Assembly: GCA_016213305.1 (NCBI GenBank)
Contig: JACRAV010000100.1
Span: 1-5,554 of the forward strand
DNA: 5,554 bases
Reading direction: 5' to 3'
Origin: Candidatus Zixiibacteriota bacterium
GTDB taxonomy: Bacteria > Zixibacteria > MSB-5A5 > GN15 > FEB-12
Part shown: positions 1 to 5,554 of the stretch, in pieces
Layout of the letters: each line of letters opens with the position of its first letter
How positions within the stretch are numbered: the first letter of the stretch is position 1
Position numbers and translations under genes: made by a program
The notes under the pieces: model-generated
Seen by the model: only the letters and a program-made list of their open reading frames with translations
Told to the model about the DNA's origin: nothing
Databases searched by the model: none

Positions 1-828
1 AACATTCTCGATCTGGATGCCGCGGCGCGAATTTCCGGATCGGGGTTCTATCTGCTGAGAGGGAAAGGAGCGCTCCTGCAGAGGGCGCTCATCAACTACA
101 TGCTCGACACCCACACGGCCGACGGGTTTGTGGAGACCATTGCGCCGTATATCGTCAATGCGAGCACCATGTTCGGCACCGGTCAGCTTCCCAAATTCGC
201 CGACGATATGTACAAGACCGAAGGGGACAATATGTATCTGATCCCGACGGCGGAAGTTCCCCTGACCAACATGTTCAAGGATCAGATTGTCAGCGACACC
301 CAGTTGCCCATGTATATCGTGGGGCACTCCCCCTGCTTCCGTCGCGAGGCGGGTTCGGCCGGAAAGGATACGCGGGGGATGATCCGGGTGCATCAATTCG
401 ACAAAGTCGAACTGGTCAAGATCACCCATCCGGACAGGTCGTACGACGAACTTGAATCGCTGGTTCGGCAGGCGGAGAAGATTTTGCAGGGACTGAAAAT
501 TCCGTACCGCGTGGTCCTCTTGTCGAGCGGCGATATGACCTTCTCGTCGTCCAAAACTTACGATCTTGAGCTTTGGGCGGCGGGGGTGGAGAGCTGGCTG
601 GAAATTTCGTCGATCTCGAACTTCGGTGATTTTCAGGCGCGCCGGATGAATGCCCGGTTCCGCGACGCCGACAAGAAAATCCGGTATGTGCACACGCTGA
701 ACGGTTCGGGGGTGGCGCTGGCCCGTCTGATTCCCGCGATTGTGGAAAATTATCAGAACGCCGACGGAAGTGTGACGGTCCCTGATGTGCTCAGGCCGTA
801 CATGAAGGGATTGGATCGGATTTCCTGA
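1..828 (+). CDS. serS: Seryl-tRNA synthetase, C-terminal catalytic part (5' truncated by window edge)
   Basis: Class II aminoacyl-tRNA synthetase that charges tRNA-Ser with serine in the cytoplasm. The frame is open from base 1, giving 275 codons plus TGA. Bacterial SerRS is about 420-430 residues, so roughly the first 150, mainly the tRNA-binding coiled-coil arm, lie upstream of the window. Visible catalytic features, numbered from the first window codon, are: the motif 1 region around GSGFYLLRGKGALLQRAL (about 13-30); the serine-binding IPTAEVPLTN (about 81-90); motif 2 FRREAGSAGKDTRGM (about 113-127) followed by the typical RVHQFDKVE; and motif 3 NGSGVALARLIPAIVENYQ (about 234-252). The tail ends PYMKG, as is usual in the family. 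The first ATG in the window (position 100) is internal, not the start. The stop overlaps the next gene's ATG by one base (TGATG), implying coupled translation. Nothing looks damaged. Confidence 0.96.
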   Translation, partial: NILDLDAAARISGSGFYLLRGKGALLQRALINYMLDTHTADGFVETIAPYIVNASTMFGTGQLPKFADDMYKTEGDNMYLIPTAEVPLTNMFKDQIVSDTQLPMYIVGHSPCFRREAGSAGKDTRGMIRVHQFDKVELVKITHPDRSYDELESLVRQAEKILQGLKIPYRVVLLSSGDMTFSSSKTYDLELWAAGVESWLEISSISNFGDFQARRMNARFRDADKKIRYVHTLNGSGVALARLIPAIVENYQNADGSVTVPDVLRPYMKGLDRIS

Positions 829-2081
829 TGGCCAAGAGATGGCGGCTTTTTCGGGGGACCTCGGACCTGTATATCGGCAAATCGACTCTGTTCAAGTCGT
901 TCTTGCTGGTCGGCGTGGCGGCGATCTCGGCGACCTTCATCTGGTACACGCTGACGGTCATCGATCAGCTCAAGCGGGACACCCGCTCGCAGGTCGGCAA
1001 GTATGTCATGCTCTGGCAATTTGCGGCCAACACCAACATCTCGGGACCGGAATTGCAGTTCATCTTCGATTCGATTATCGTCAAGGCGACCTTCCCGATC
1101 ATTGTCGTGGACAACGACCGTATCCCGCGCCACTGGCGGAATATTCACGGAATAGAACCAACCGATACCACCTCGGCCACCATCGCCCTGCTCAAAGAAG
1201 AAGGGGAAGAAATGCGCCGGGAAAACGGCGAGTTTCCGATTCACTTCGGCGAAAACTATGTGAATTACCTCTACTACGGCAATCCGGAACTGGTGGAGCG
1301 GCTTCAGATGATGCCGTTTGTCGAGATCGGCCTGGTGCTGGCGTTCATGCTGGTCGGGGTGATCGGGTTCCAGAACATTCGCCGAAGTGAAGAGCGGCTG
1401 ATCTGGGTCGGGATGGCGAAAGAAACGGCGCATCAGCTCGGCACGCCGATATCCTCGCTCATGGGCTGGACCGAAATGCTGGCCAGCGACGACCGACTGT
1501 GCGATCCGGACAACAAAAAGGCGCTGGCCGAGACGATCGAGAATATGTCGGTCGATATCGAGCGGCTCCACCGGGTGGCCAACCGGTTCGGGCAGATCGG
1601 TTCCGTGCCCGAATTGACGCCCAGCGATTTGAACCGCACGATTCGCGACACGGTGACTTATTTCAAGCGACGCCTTCCATTTGAAGGGAAAGGCATACAG
1701 CTCACCTTCACCGAGGGGCCGATTCCGCATGTGCCCCTCAACACCGAACTGTTCAGCTGGGCGCTGGAGAATCTGGTCAAGAACGCGTTGCAGGCGGTCG
1801 ATGCGCGCACCGGGCGGGTGTCACTGTCCACGGCCCTCGGCGCCAATGGCCGGACGGTGGTGGTGGAAATCGCCTACAACGGTAGCGTAATCCCAGCGGC
1901 CGCCGTTCGAAAGATCTTTCGACCCGGATTTTCCACCAAAAAGCGCGGCTGGGGGATGGGCCTCACCCTCGTCAAACGTATAATCGAAGAGTACCACGCC
2001 GGAATTGTCCTGCTTTTGCGATCAAAACCGGGCGAGACGGTGTTCCAGATGGAATTGCCGGTGGTCAACAGTAAAGGATAA
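828..2081 (+). CDS. Membrane sensor histidine kinase with degenerate G1 box, probable partner of the downstream PorX-like regulator
   Basis: 417-residue sensor kinase. Membrane segment 1 is about residues 22-45, an extracytoplasmic region follows at about 46-162, and membrane segment 2 is about 163-181. The sensory region includes FPIIVVDNDRIPRHWRNI (89-106), which reads like the core of a PAS-like fold. The HisKA H-box is AKETAHQLGTP, with His202 as the expected phosphoacceptor. The ATPase domain has the N-box ENLVKNALQA (Asn319), the F-box-like FRPGFSTKKRG (364-374) and the G2-type GWGMGL (374-379). The G1 box, normally D-x-G-x-G-I, reads Y-N-G-S-V-I (350-355), so the adenine-contacting Asp and the second Gly are both missing. 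H-box and G2 context resemble Bacteroidota/FCB kinases. The ATG at 828 overlaps the serS stop and has only a weak GGA upstream, so reinitiation is likely. The adjacent regulator gene, 5 nt downstream, is the likely phosphotransfer partner. Whether the kinase binds ATP normally is uncertain. Confidence 0.9.
   Translation: MAKRWRLFRGTSDLYIGKSTLFKSFLLVGVAAISATFIWYTLTVIDQLKRDTRSQVGKYVMLWQFAANTNISGPELQFIFDSIIVKATFPIIVVDNDRIPRHWRNIHGIEPTDTTSATIALLKEEGEEMRRENGEFPIHFGENYVNYLYYGNPELVERLQMMPFVEIGLVLAFMLVGVIGFQNIRRSEERLIWVGMAKETAHQLGTPISSLMGWTEMLASDDRLCDPDNKKALAETIENMSVDIERLHRVANRFGQIGSVPELTPSDLNRTIRDTVTYFKRRLPFEGKGIQLTFTEGPIPHVPLNTELFSWALENLVKNALQAVDARTGRVSLSTALGANGRTVVVEIAYNGSVIPAAAVRKIFRPGFSTKKRGWGMGLTLVKRIIEEYHAGIVLLLRSKPGETVFQMELPVVNSKG
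2073..2078 (+). promoter_or_regulatory. Ribosome binding site for the PorX-like gene
   Basis: AAAGGA lies 8 nt before the ATG at 2087, inside the last codons of the kinase gene. It supports 2087 as the start and efficient co-expression of kinase and regulator. Confidence 0.7.
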
Positions 2082-2086
2082 TCATC

Positions 2087-3646
2087 ATGCCGGTTACGGC
2101 GGACAAACGACGAATACTCTGGGTTGACGACGAAATCGACTCGCTCAAACCGCACATCCTCTTTCTCGAAAACAAAGGGTTCGAGGTGGTGGCGGTGATG
2201 TCGGGCGACGACGGCATCGAGGCGGTCAAGAATGACTTCTTCGACCTGGTCCTGCTGGACGAAAAGATGCCCGGCCGCGACGGGCTTTCGACGCTTGAGG
2301 CGATCAAGGACCTCCGCCCGCATCTGCCGGTGGTGATGGTCACCAAATCGGAAGAAGAGAGCTTGATGGACGACGCGATCGGGCAGAAGATCGATGATTA
2401 TCTGGTCAAGCCGGTGATCCCCTCGCAAATTCTTCTGGTGATCAAGCGCCTGCTCGAATCGAAGAAGATTATCAGTTCGTCGTCGATGCGGCGGTATATC
2501 ACCGAGATCAACCGGTTCAATCAGCAATTGTACGGCGATCTCACTCCCCAGACCTGGCTGGAAGCGGCGCGGATTATCGCCGACTGGAATCTGGAGCTTG
2601 ATCAGGGCGACGATCCCGGACTTCAGGAAACCCACGAGGGAACCCGCAAGGAGTGGAATCTTCAATTCACCAAGTATCTCGAACCGGCGTACGCGAAGTG
2701 GTTGACGGCCAAACAGCGGCCGACGCTTTCCCCGGATGTCGTGGGCAAGTATTTGGTTCCGGAACTGAAGCAAAACAAGAAGGTCGTGTTCATCGTGGTC
2801 GATTGCATGCGTCTGGATCAGTGGATGCTGGTCGAGCCGCTGGTGGCCGAGCTGTTCAGCATCGACCGCCATCTGTACTATTCGATTCTTCCCAGCGCCA
2901 CGCCCTTCGCGCGCAACGCCCTGTTTTCCGGACTGTTTCCCGACGATATCGACAAGGCCTACCCGGACAACTACAAAGTGCAGGACGAGGGTTCGCTCAA
3001 CCGGTACGAAGACCAGATGCTGGTCGATCAGCTGTTGCGGCACGAGGTCAAGCTGGATCGGCTTCCCCGCTATGTGAAGATATACAACAACACCGAGGGA
3101 GAGGAAGTGGCGCGGAAGGTAGGCGATTATTACGAATCGCCCCTGACCACCTTCGTATTCAACTTTCTGGACATCATGGCGCACGGGCGCTCGAACAACG
3201 TCATCCTCAAGGAGATCGCCGGTAGCGAGGCGGCCTTCCGGTCGCTAATGCGGAGTTGGTTTGTCCATTCCCCGCTGTTTGCCCTGCTCAAGGCGTTTGC
3301 GGCGCGCGGACACACGGTCATTGTGACCTCCGATCACGGCTCGGTGCTCTGCCAGCGCGGCACGATGGCGCACGGCCGCCGCTCCACCTCGACCAATTTG
3401 CGCTACAAATACGGCGACAATCTCAATTCCAATCCGAAGGAATCGATATTGATCAAAAAGCCCGAGCAGTGGCGACTTCCGATGTTGACGATGTCCACCA
3501 CCTACATCATCGCCAAGGAAGATTTCTATTTCGTGTACCCCAACAACTATAACGAAATGGTGCGGCAGTTCCAGAATTCGTTCCAGCACGGCGGCATTTC
3601 CCTCGAGGAAATGGTCGTGCCGGTCGCGGTGCTGACGCCGAGGTGA
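2087..3646 (+). CDS. porX: PorX-type response regulator with PglZ/alkaline-phosphatase-superfamily output domain
   Basis: 519-residue fusion. The N-terminal receiver domain (about 8-125) has the acidic pair Asp14/Asp15, phosphoacceptor Asp58 in LVLLDEKMPG, Thr86 and Lys108 in YLVKP, so it looks fully functional. A helical linker (about 128-225) precedes a PglZ domain (about 230-519). Candidate metal and catalytic residues are: Asp239 in FIVVDCMRLD; Thr272 (probable nucleophile) in PSATPFARN; Asp362 and His366 in FLDIMAHG; Asp416-His417 in VTSDHGS; and His501 in FQHGGISLEEMVVP. This matches the receiver, three-helix bundle and phosphatase-fold layout of PorX, the regulator of type IX secretion in Porphyromonas and Flavobacterium, which is reported to have zinc-dependent phosphodiesterase activity on oligonucleotides. 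There is no DNA-binding domain, so output is presumably enzymatic or by protein contact. The kinase gene lies 5 nt upstream and tsaE follows after 7 nt. Whether this organism has type IX secretion cannot be seen here; the family assignment is firm, the substrate is not. Confidence 0.93.
   Translation: MPVTADKRRILWVDDEIDSLKPHILFLENKGFEVVAVMSGDDGIEAVKNDFFDLVLLDEKMPGRDGLSTLEAIKDLRPHLPVVMVTKSEEESLMDDAIGQKIDDYLVKPVIPSQILLVIKRLLESKKIISSSSMRRYITEINRFNQQLYGDLTPQTWLEAARIIADWNLELDQGDDPGLQETHEGTRKEWNLQFTKYLEPAYAKWLTAKQRPTLSPDVVGKYLVPELKQNKKVVFIVVDCMRLDQWMLVEPLVAELFSIDRHLYYSILPSATPFARNALFSGLFPDDIDKAYPDNYKVQDEGSLNRYEDQMLVDQLLRHEVKLDRLPRYVKIYNNTEGEEVARKVGDYYESPLTTFVFNFLDIMAHGRSNNVILKEIAGSEAAFRSLMRSWFVHSPLFALLKAFAARGHTVIVTSDHGSVLCQRGTMAHGRRSTSTNLRYKYGDNLNSNPKESILIKKPEQWRLPMLTMSTTYIIAKEDFYFVYPNNYNEMVRQFQNSFQHGGISLEEMVVPVAVLTPR
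3640..3646 (+). promoter_or_regulatory. Ribosome binding site deciding the GTG start of tsaE
   Basis: GAGGTGA overlaps the TGA stop of the PorX-like gene and lies 7 nt before a GTG at 3654. The nearby ATG at 3646 is in another frame and does not encode TsaE, so this site supports the GTG start. Confidence 0.7.
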
Positions 3647-3653
3647 TGACCGA

Positions 3654-4085
3654 GTGCAGGCGCTTTCGATTGTTTCACACGGTGAACGGCAGACGTTCGA
3701 GCTGGGGAAGAAACTGGCGGCATCGTTTGTCGCCGGCGATCTGGTCGTCCTGGAAGGACCGCTCGGGGCCGGAAAAACGGTGTTCGTGCGTGGACTGGTG
3801 GCCGGACGCGGCCTGAGCGATACCACGGTCAACTCCCCGTCGTTCACGATGGTGAACGAATATCCGGGCGAGAAGCCGCTTTATCATTTCGATCTGTACC
3901 GCATTTCCGATCCGAGAGAACTGTTCGAAATCGGCTTCGATGACTATCTGGCGCGCGACGGCGTGGTGGTGATCGAATGGGGAACCAAGGCCGACTATCT
4001 GCTACCGGAACGATACTATCTGGTGGAGATTCGTATCGTCAGCGAAACGGAACGTGAAATCAATATCTCGCTGGTGCAAAGATGA
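3654..4085 (+). CDS. tsaE: tRNA threonylcarbamoyladenosine biosynthesis ATPase TsaE
   Basis: 143-residue P-loop ATPase, a normal length for TsaE. With TsaB and TsaD it forms the cytoplasmic complex that transfers threonylcarbamoyl from threonylcarbamoyl-AMP (made by TsaC/TsaC2) to A37 of tRNAs reading ANN codons. Visible motifs are: Walker A GPLGAGKT (35-42); the conserved NSPSFTMVNEY segment (60-70); HFDLYR (78-83) with Asp80 in the Walker B-like position; and VIEWG (106-110) with Glu108. Translation begins at GTG (3654); no in-frame ATG is near, and a good Shine-Dalgarno sequence overlaps the end of the preceding gene. Its TGA overlaps the tsaB ATG by four bases (ATGA), indicating coupled synthesis of two subunits of the same complex. 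Confidence 0.96.
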   Translation: MQALSIVSHGERQTFELGKKLAASFVAGDLVVLEGPLGAGKTVFVRGLVAGRGLSDTTVNSPSFTMVNEYPGEKPLYHFDLYRISDPRELFEIGFDDYLARDGVVVIEWGTKADYLLPERYYLVEIRIVSETEREINISLVQR

Positions 4086-4735
4086 GCCATCCCACTCTGC
4101 TGGCTCTCGATACCTCGACCGCCTTTCTCAAACTGGCCGCGCAGTTCGGCTCCGATCGCCTGGTAAAATCCAGCGAACGGGCCGACCGTTCCCACGGCCA
4201 GATGATCGTCCGGCAGATTTCCAACATTCTGGAATCCGGTGGGGTGACGGTCGATTCGGTAGGCGCGATGGTGGTATGTGTCGGGCCGGGATCGTTCACC
4301 GGATTGCGCGTCGGCATCGCGGTCGCCAAAGGCATGGCCGTGGCGCTGGACATACCGATCATCGGGGTCAGTCTATTTGAAGTCGCCTACGGATTACTCG
4401 GCGACCGGGGCGGCGACGCAATGGCCGTCATTCCCCACCGGCGGGGCGAGTACTTTGTCGCGCCGATTACCGCGTCGGTCAGCGCGGATTCGGTGCGAGT
4501 GGTGACCGAATCAGAATTGGCGGACCTGGCCGCGCGCCACACCTTGATCGGACTCGGATTCGGAGATAAGGAAGTTCCCAACGTCCAGCCGCTCGAATAC
4601 GACGCGGCCGATCTGGTTCATATCGGCGCCGACCGGTTACAGGCCGGTATGACCGACTCGGTAGAAACTCTGGAGCCGCTCTATTTCGGCAAATCTCAGG
4701 CGGAGATCAAATTTGAGCAACGACGCGCCACGTGA
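4082..4735 (+). CDS. tsaB: tRNA threonylcarbamoyladenosine biosynthesis protein TsaB (YeaZ)
   Basis: 217-residue ASKHA-fold pseudo-enzyme that dimerises with TsaD and is needed for t6A37 formation. It shows the N-terminal LLALDTST strand-turn (6-13), SHGQ (37-40) and the hallmark GPGSFTGLRVG (68-78), followed by AKGMAVALDIPIIGVS (82-97). The C-terminal half (about 105-217) is poorly conserved, as usual in TsaB, and ends with a recognisable LEPLYFGKSQAE (198-209). Length is close to that of E. coli TsaB (about 230). The ATG overlaps the tsaE stop by 4 nt and has no clear Shine-Dalgarno of its own, so reinitiation is likely. The gene's last 23 nt overlap rimI. The catalytic subunit gene tsaD is not in the window. 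Confidence 0.95.
   Translation: MSHPTLLALDTSTAFLKLAAQFGSDRLVKSSERADRSHGQMIVRQISNILESGGVTVDSVGAMVVCVGPGSFTGLRVGIAVAKGMAVALDIPIIGVSLFEVAYGLLGDRGGDAMAVIPHRRGEYFVAPITASVSADSVRVVTESELADLAARHTLIGLGFGDKEVPNVQPLEYDAADLVHIGADRLQAGMTDSVETLEPLYFGKSQAEIKFEQRRAT
4701..4706 (+). promoter_or_regulatory. Ribosome binding site supporting the TTG start of rimI
   Basis: CGGAGA inside the 3' end of tsaB lies 6 nt before a TTG at 4713. The next in-frame ATG (4776) would remove 21 residues, including the beginning of the GNAT fold, and has no equally good upstream site. Confidence 0.6.
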
Positions 4736-5183
4736 CACGCGCATTCCCGTCATCCGGGAACTGACCCATGCGGACATGGAAACTCTGCACCAGCTGGAAA
4801 AGCAGATTTTCCCCGATCCCTGGCCGAAAGAGTCGTTCGACGAAATTTTTAACAATCCCGACTGGCGCGCCCTGATTGCCGAAGTCAACGCCGAGATCGT
4901 GGGGTATGCCTGTATCCTCGTGTCGGCCGGTGAGATGCATCTGGCCAATATCGCCGTGGTCGAGGCCTGGCGAAGAAAATCTGTTGCCAGACGCCTGCTG
5001 GAGCGTATCTTAGAACTGGCCATCGCGGAAAAGTGTGCGATGATTTTGCTTGAGGTCCGCGTGTCCAATTCGGGCGCCCGGGCTTTTTACGAAAGGAACG
5101 GTTTCAAAGAGTTGTACACCCGCAAGCGCTACTACCGTAAACCGGTCGAGGATGCGCTGGTGATGGTGCGCTATCTCGCATGA
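4713..5183 (+). CDS. rimI: RimI-like GNAT N-acetyltransferase
   Basis: 156-residue GNAT-family acetyltransferase, close in length to E. coli RimI (148), which acetylates the N-terminal alanine of ribosomal protein S18 from acetyl-CoA. Features are: the opening strand-helix IRELTHADMETLHQLEKQIF (14-33) with DPWP (35-38), a RimI signature; LANIAVVEAWRRKSVARRLL (77-96), which contains the acetyl-CoA phosphate-binding loop; and LEVRVSNSGARAFYERNGF (113-131), with Glu114 and Tyr126 matching the proposed catalytic residues. The loop is R-R-K-S-V-A where the family normally has Gly at the Ser90 position. The start is a TTG with a good ribosome binding site inside tsaB, giving a 23-nt overlap. rimI is a frequent neighbour of tsaB and tsaD. 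The actual substrate (S18 or other N-termini) is inferred from the family only. Confidence 0.9.
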   Translation: MSNDAPRDTRIPVIRELTHADMETLHQLEKQIFPDPWPKESFDEIFNNPDWRALIAEVNAEIVGYACILVSAGEMHLANIAVVEAWRRKSVARRLLERILELAIAEKCAMILLEVRVSNSGARAFYERNGFKELYTRKRYYRKPVEDALVMVRYLA

Positions 5184-5184
5184 C

Positions 5185-5188
5185 AGGT
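5185..5188 (+). promoter_or_regulatory. Probable ribosome binding site of accD
   Basis: AGGT just after the rimI stop, 9 nt before the ATG at 5198. It is a modest match but is well spaced, and it lies in the 14-nt intergenic gap. Confidence 0.5.
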
Positions 5189-5197
5189 AATTCAACT

Positions 5198-5554
5198 ATG
5201 GAATGGTTTCGCAAAGCTAAAACCGGCCTGGCCGCGCAGGAAAAAAAGAACATCCCTGAAGGTCTCTGGACCAAATGCCAGGGATGCGGCGAAATTCTCT
5301 ATGCCAAAAAAATGGAAGAACTGCTCTGGGTCTGCCCCAAGTGCAACTACCATTTCCGTATCGACGCCCAGAAATATATTTCGATCATCCTCGACGACGG
5401 GTATCTCGACGAGCTGGACCGCAACCTGGTCTCCACCGATCCGCTCAAGTTCAAGGACTCCAAGAAGTATCCGGACCGTCTGAAAGCCGCTTACGAGGCC
5501 TCGGGCGGGAGCGAGGGACTTATCTGCGGGCTGGGAAAGATCGACACCCTGCCG
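5198..5554 (+). CDS. accD: Acetyl-CoA carboxylase carboxyltransferase subunit beta, N-terminal part (3' truncated by window edge)
   Basis: Beta subunit of the carboxyltransferase half of acetyl-CoA carboxylase, which with AccA moves the carboxyl group from biotin-BCCP to acetyl-CoA to make malonyl-CoA for fatty-acid synthesis. The 119 codons seen start MEWFRKAKTG and are open to the window end; full AccD is about 280-300 residues. The four-cysteine zinc ribbon is complete: Cys27 and Cys30 (KCQGC), Cys46 and Cys49 (CPKC), followed by NYHFRIDA, typical of AccD. The later DPLKFKDSKKYPDRLKAA (81-98) is also a family landmark, preceding the crotonase-fold catalytic domain, which lies mostly outside. 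It begins 14 nt after rimI and is probably in the same transcript. A hairpin-forming inverted repeat lies in the zinc-ribbon coding region (5251-5286). Confidence 0.96.
   Translation, partial: MEWFRKAKTGLAAQEKKNIPEGLWTKCQGCGEILYAKKMEELLWVCPKCNYHFRIDAQKYISIILDDGYLDELDRNLVSTDPLKFKDSKKYPDRLKAAYEASGGSEGLICGLGKIDTLP
5251..5286 (+). repeat. Nested inverted repeat (potential mRNA hairpin) within early accD
   Basis: CATCCCTG (5251-5258) is perfectly complementary to CAGGGATG (5279-5286). Between them GGTC (5261-5264) can pair with GACC (5269-5272) around a TCTG loop. Together they could form a two-part stem with an asymmetric internal loop, over accD codons 18-30. It may be chance within coding sequence; a regulatory role is speculative. 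Confidence 0.35.

Noticed and set aside
839..1390. Plus-strand 183-codon frame inside the kinase gene
   Set aside because: It is an alternative frame of a confidently assigned gene, with low-complexity Arg/Gly/His-rich translation and no domain.
753..1730. Minus-strand open frame (325 codons) opposite the serS end and kinase gene
   Set aside because: It has the same register artefact relative to the kinase codons. Its composition is rich in Arg, His and Asp without recognisable domains, and it crosses the boundary of two well-supported genes.
1874..3184. Long minus-strand open frame (436 codons) opposite the PorX-like gene
   Set aside because: Its codons are in exact register with the sense codons, so it stays open simply because the sense gene avoids TTA, CTA and TCA, as expected in GC-rich DNA. 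The translation resembles no family I know, while the sense protein is clearly conserved.
3646..3648. ATG overlapping the PorX-like stop (TGATGA) as the start of tsaE
   Set aside because: It reads in a different frame from TsaE and does not encode the Walker A motif. The GTG at 3654 with GAGGTGA upstream is in the right frame.
3647..3653. Possible promoter or terminator between the signalling pair and tsaE
   Set aside because: The gap is only 7 nt and no -35/-10 pair or hairpin with a T-run is visible near it.
4632..4648. Small inverted repeat ACCGG/CCGGT in tsaB as a terminator or operator
   Set aside because: It has only a 5-bp stem, no T-run, and lies inside coding sequence where GC-rich short palindromes are common.

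Overview
The window is one densely packed, co-directional (+ strand) stretch of bacterial chromosome with six protein-coding genes and essentially no non-coding DNA. In order they are: the 3' end of serS (seryl-tRNA synthetase); a membrane sensor histidine kinase; a PorX-type response regulator whose output domain is a PglZ/alkaline-phosphatase-fold enzyme; tsaE; tsaB; rimI; and the 5' end of accD (acetyl-CoA carboxylase beta subunit). The junctions are a 1-nt overlap (serS/kinase), then gaps or overlaps of 5 nt, 7 nt, -4 nt, -23 nt and 14 nt. That layout suggests a single polycistronic, translationally coupled unit. I see no internal promoter, terminator, tRNA, rRNA, CRISPR array, insertion sequence or attachment site.

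Organism: third codon positions are rich in G and C, and codon use looks uniform across the genes, so nothing suggests recent transfer. The kinase has an H-box context (AKETAHQLGTP) and a C-terminal KKRGWGMGL block that resemble kinases of Bacteroidota and relatives. PorX-like regulators are also best known from that lineage. I infer a GC-rich member of the wider FCB assemblage (for example a Zixibacteria-like candidate phylum) rather than a typical AT-rich Bacteroidota. This is an inference from protein style, not a phylogenetic result.

How the genes fit together: serS, tsaE and tsaB serve translation (Ser-tRNA charging and the t6A37 tRNA modification). rimI is the ribosomal-protein/N-terminal acetyltransferase-like gene that often travels with tsaB. 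accD starts the fatty-acid synthesis genes that presumably continue downstream. Embedded in this housekeeping block is a complete two-component pair. Its regulator has all the receiver residues plus an apparently intact metallo-phosphoesterase active site and no DNA-binding domain, so the signal probably ends in an enzymatic reaction, perhaps on nucleotide-type substrates as reported for PorX.

The most notable anomaly is in the kinase. Its ATP-binding G1 box is degenerate (the expected Asp is Tyr350 and the expected second Gly is Val354), although the H-, N-, F- and G2-box residues are in place.
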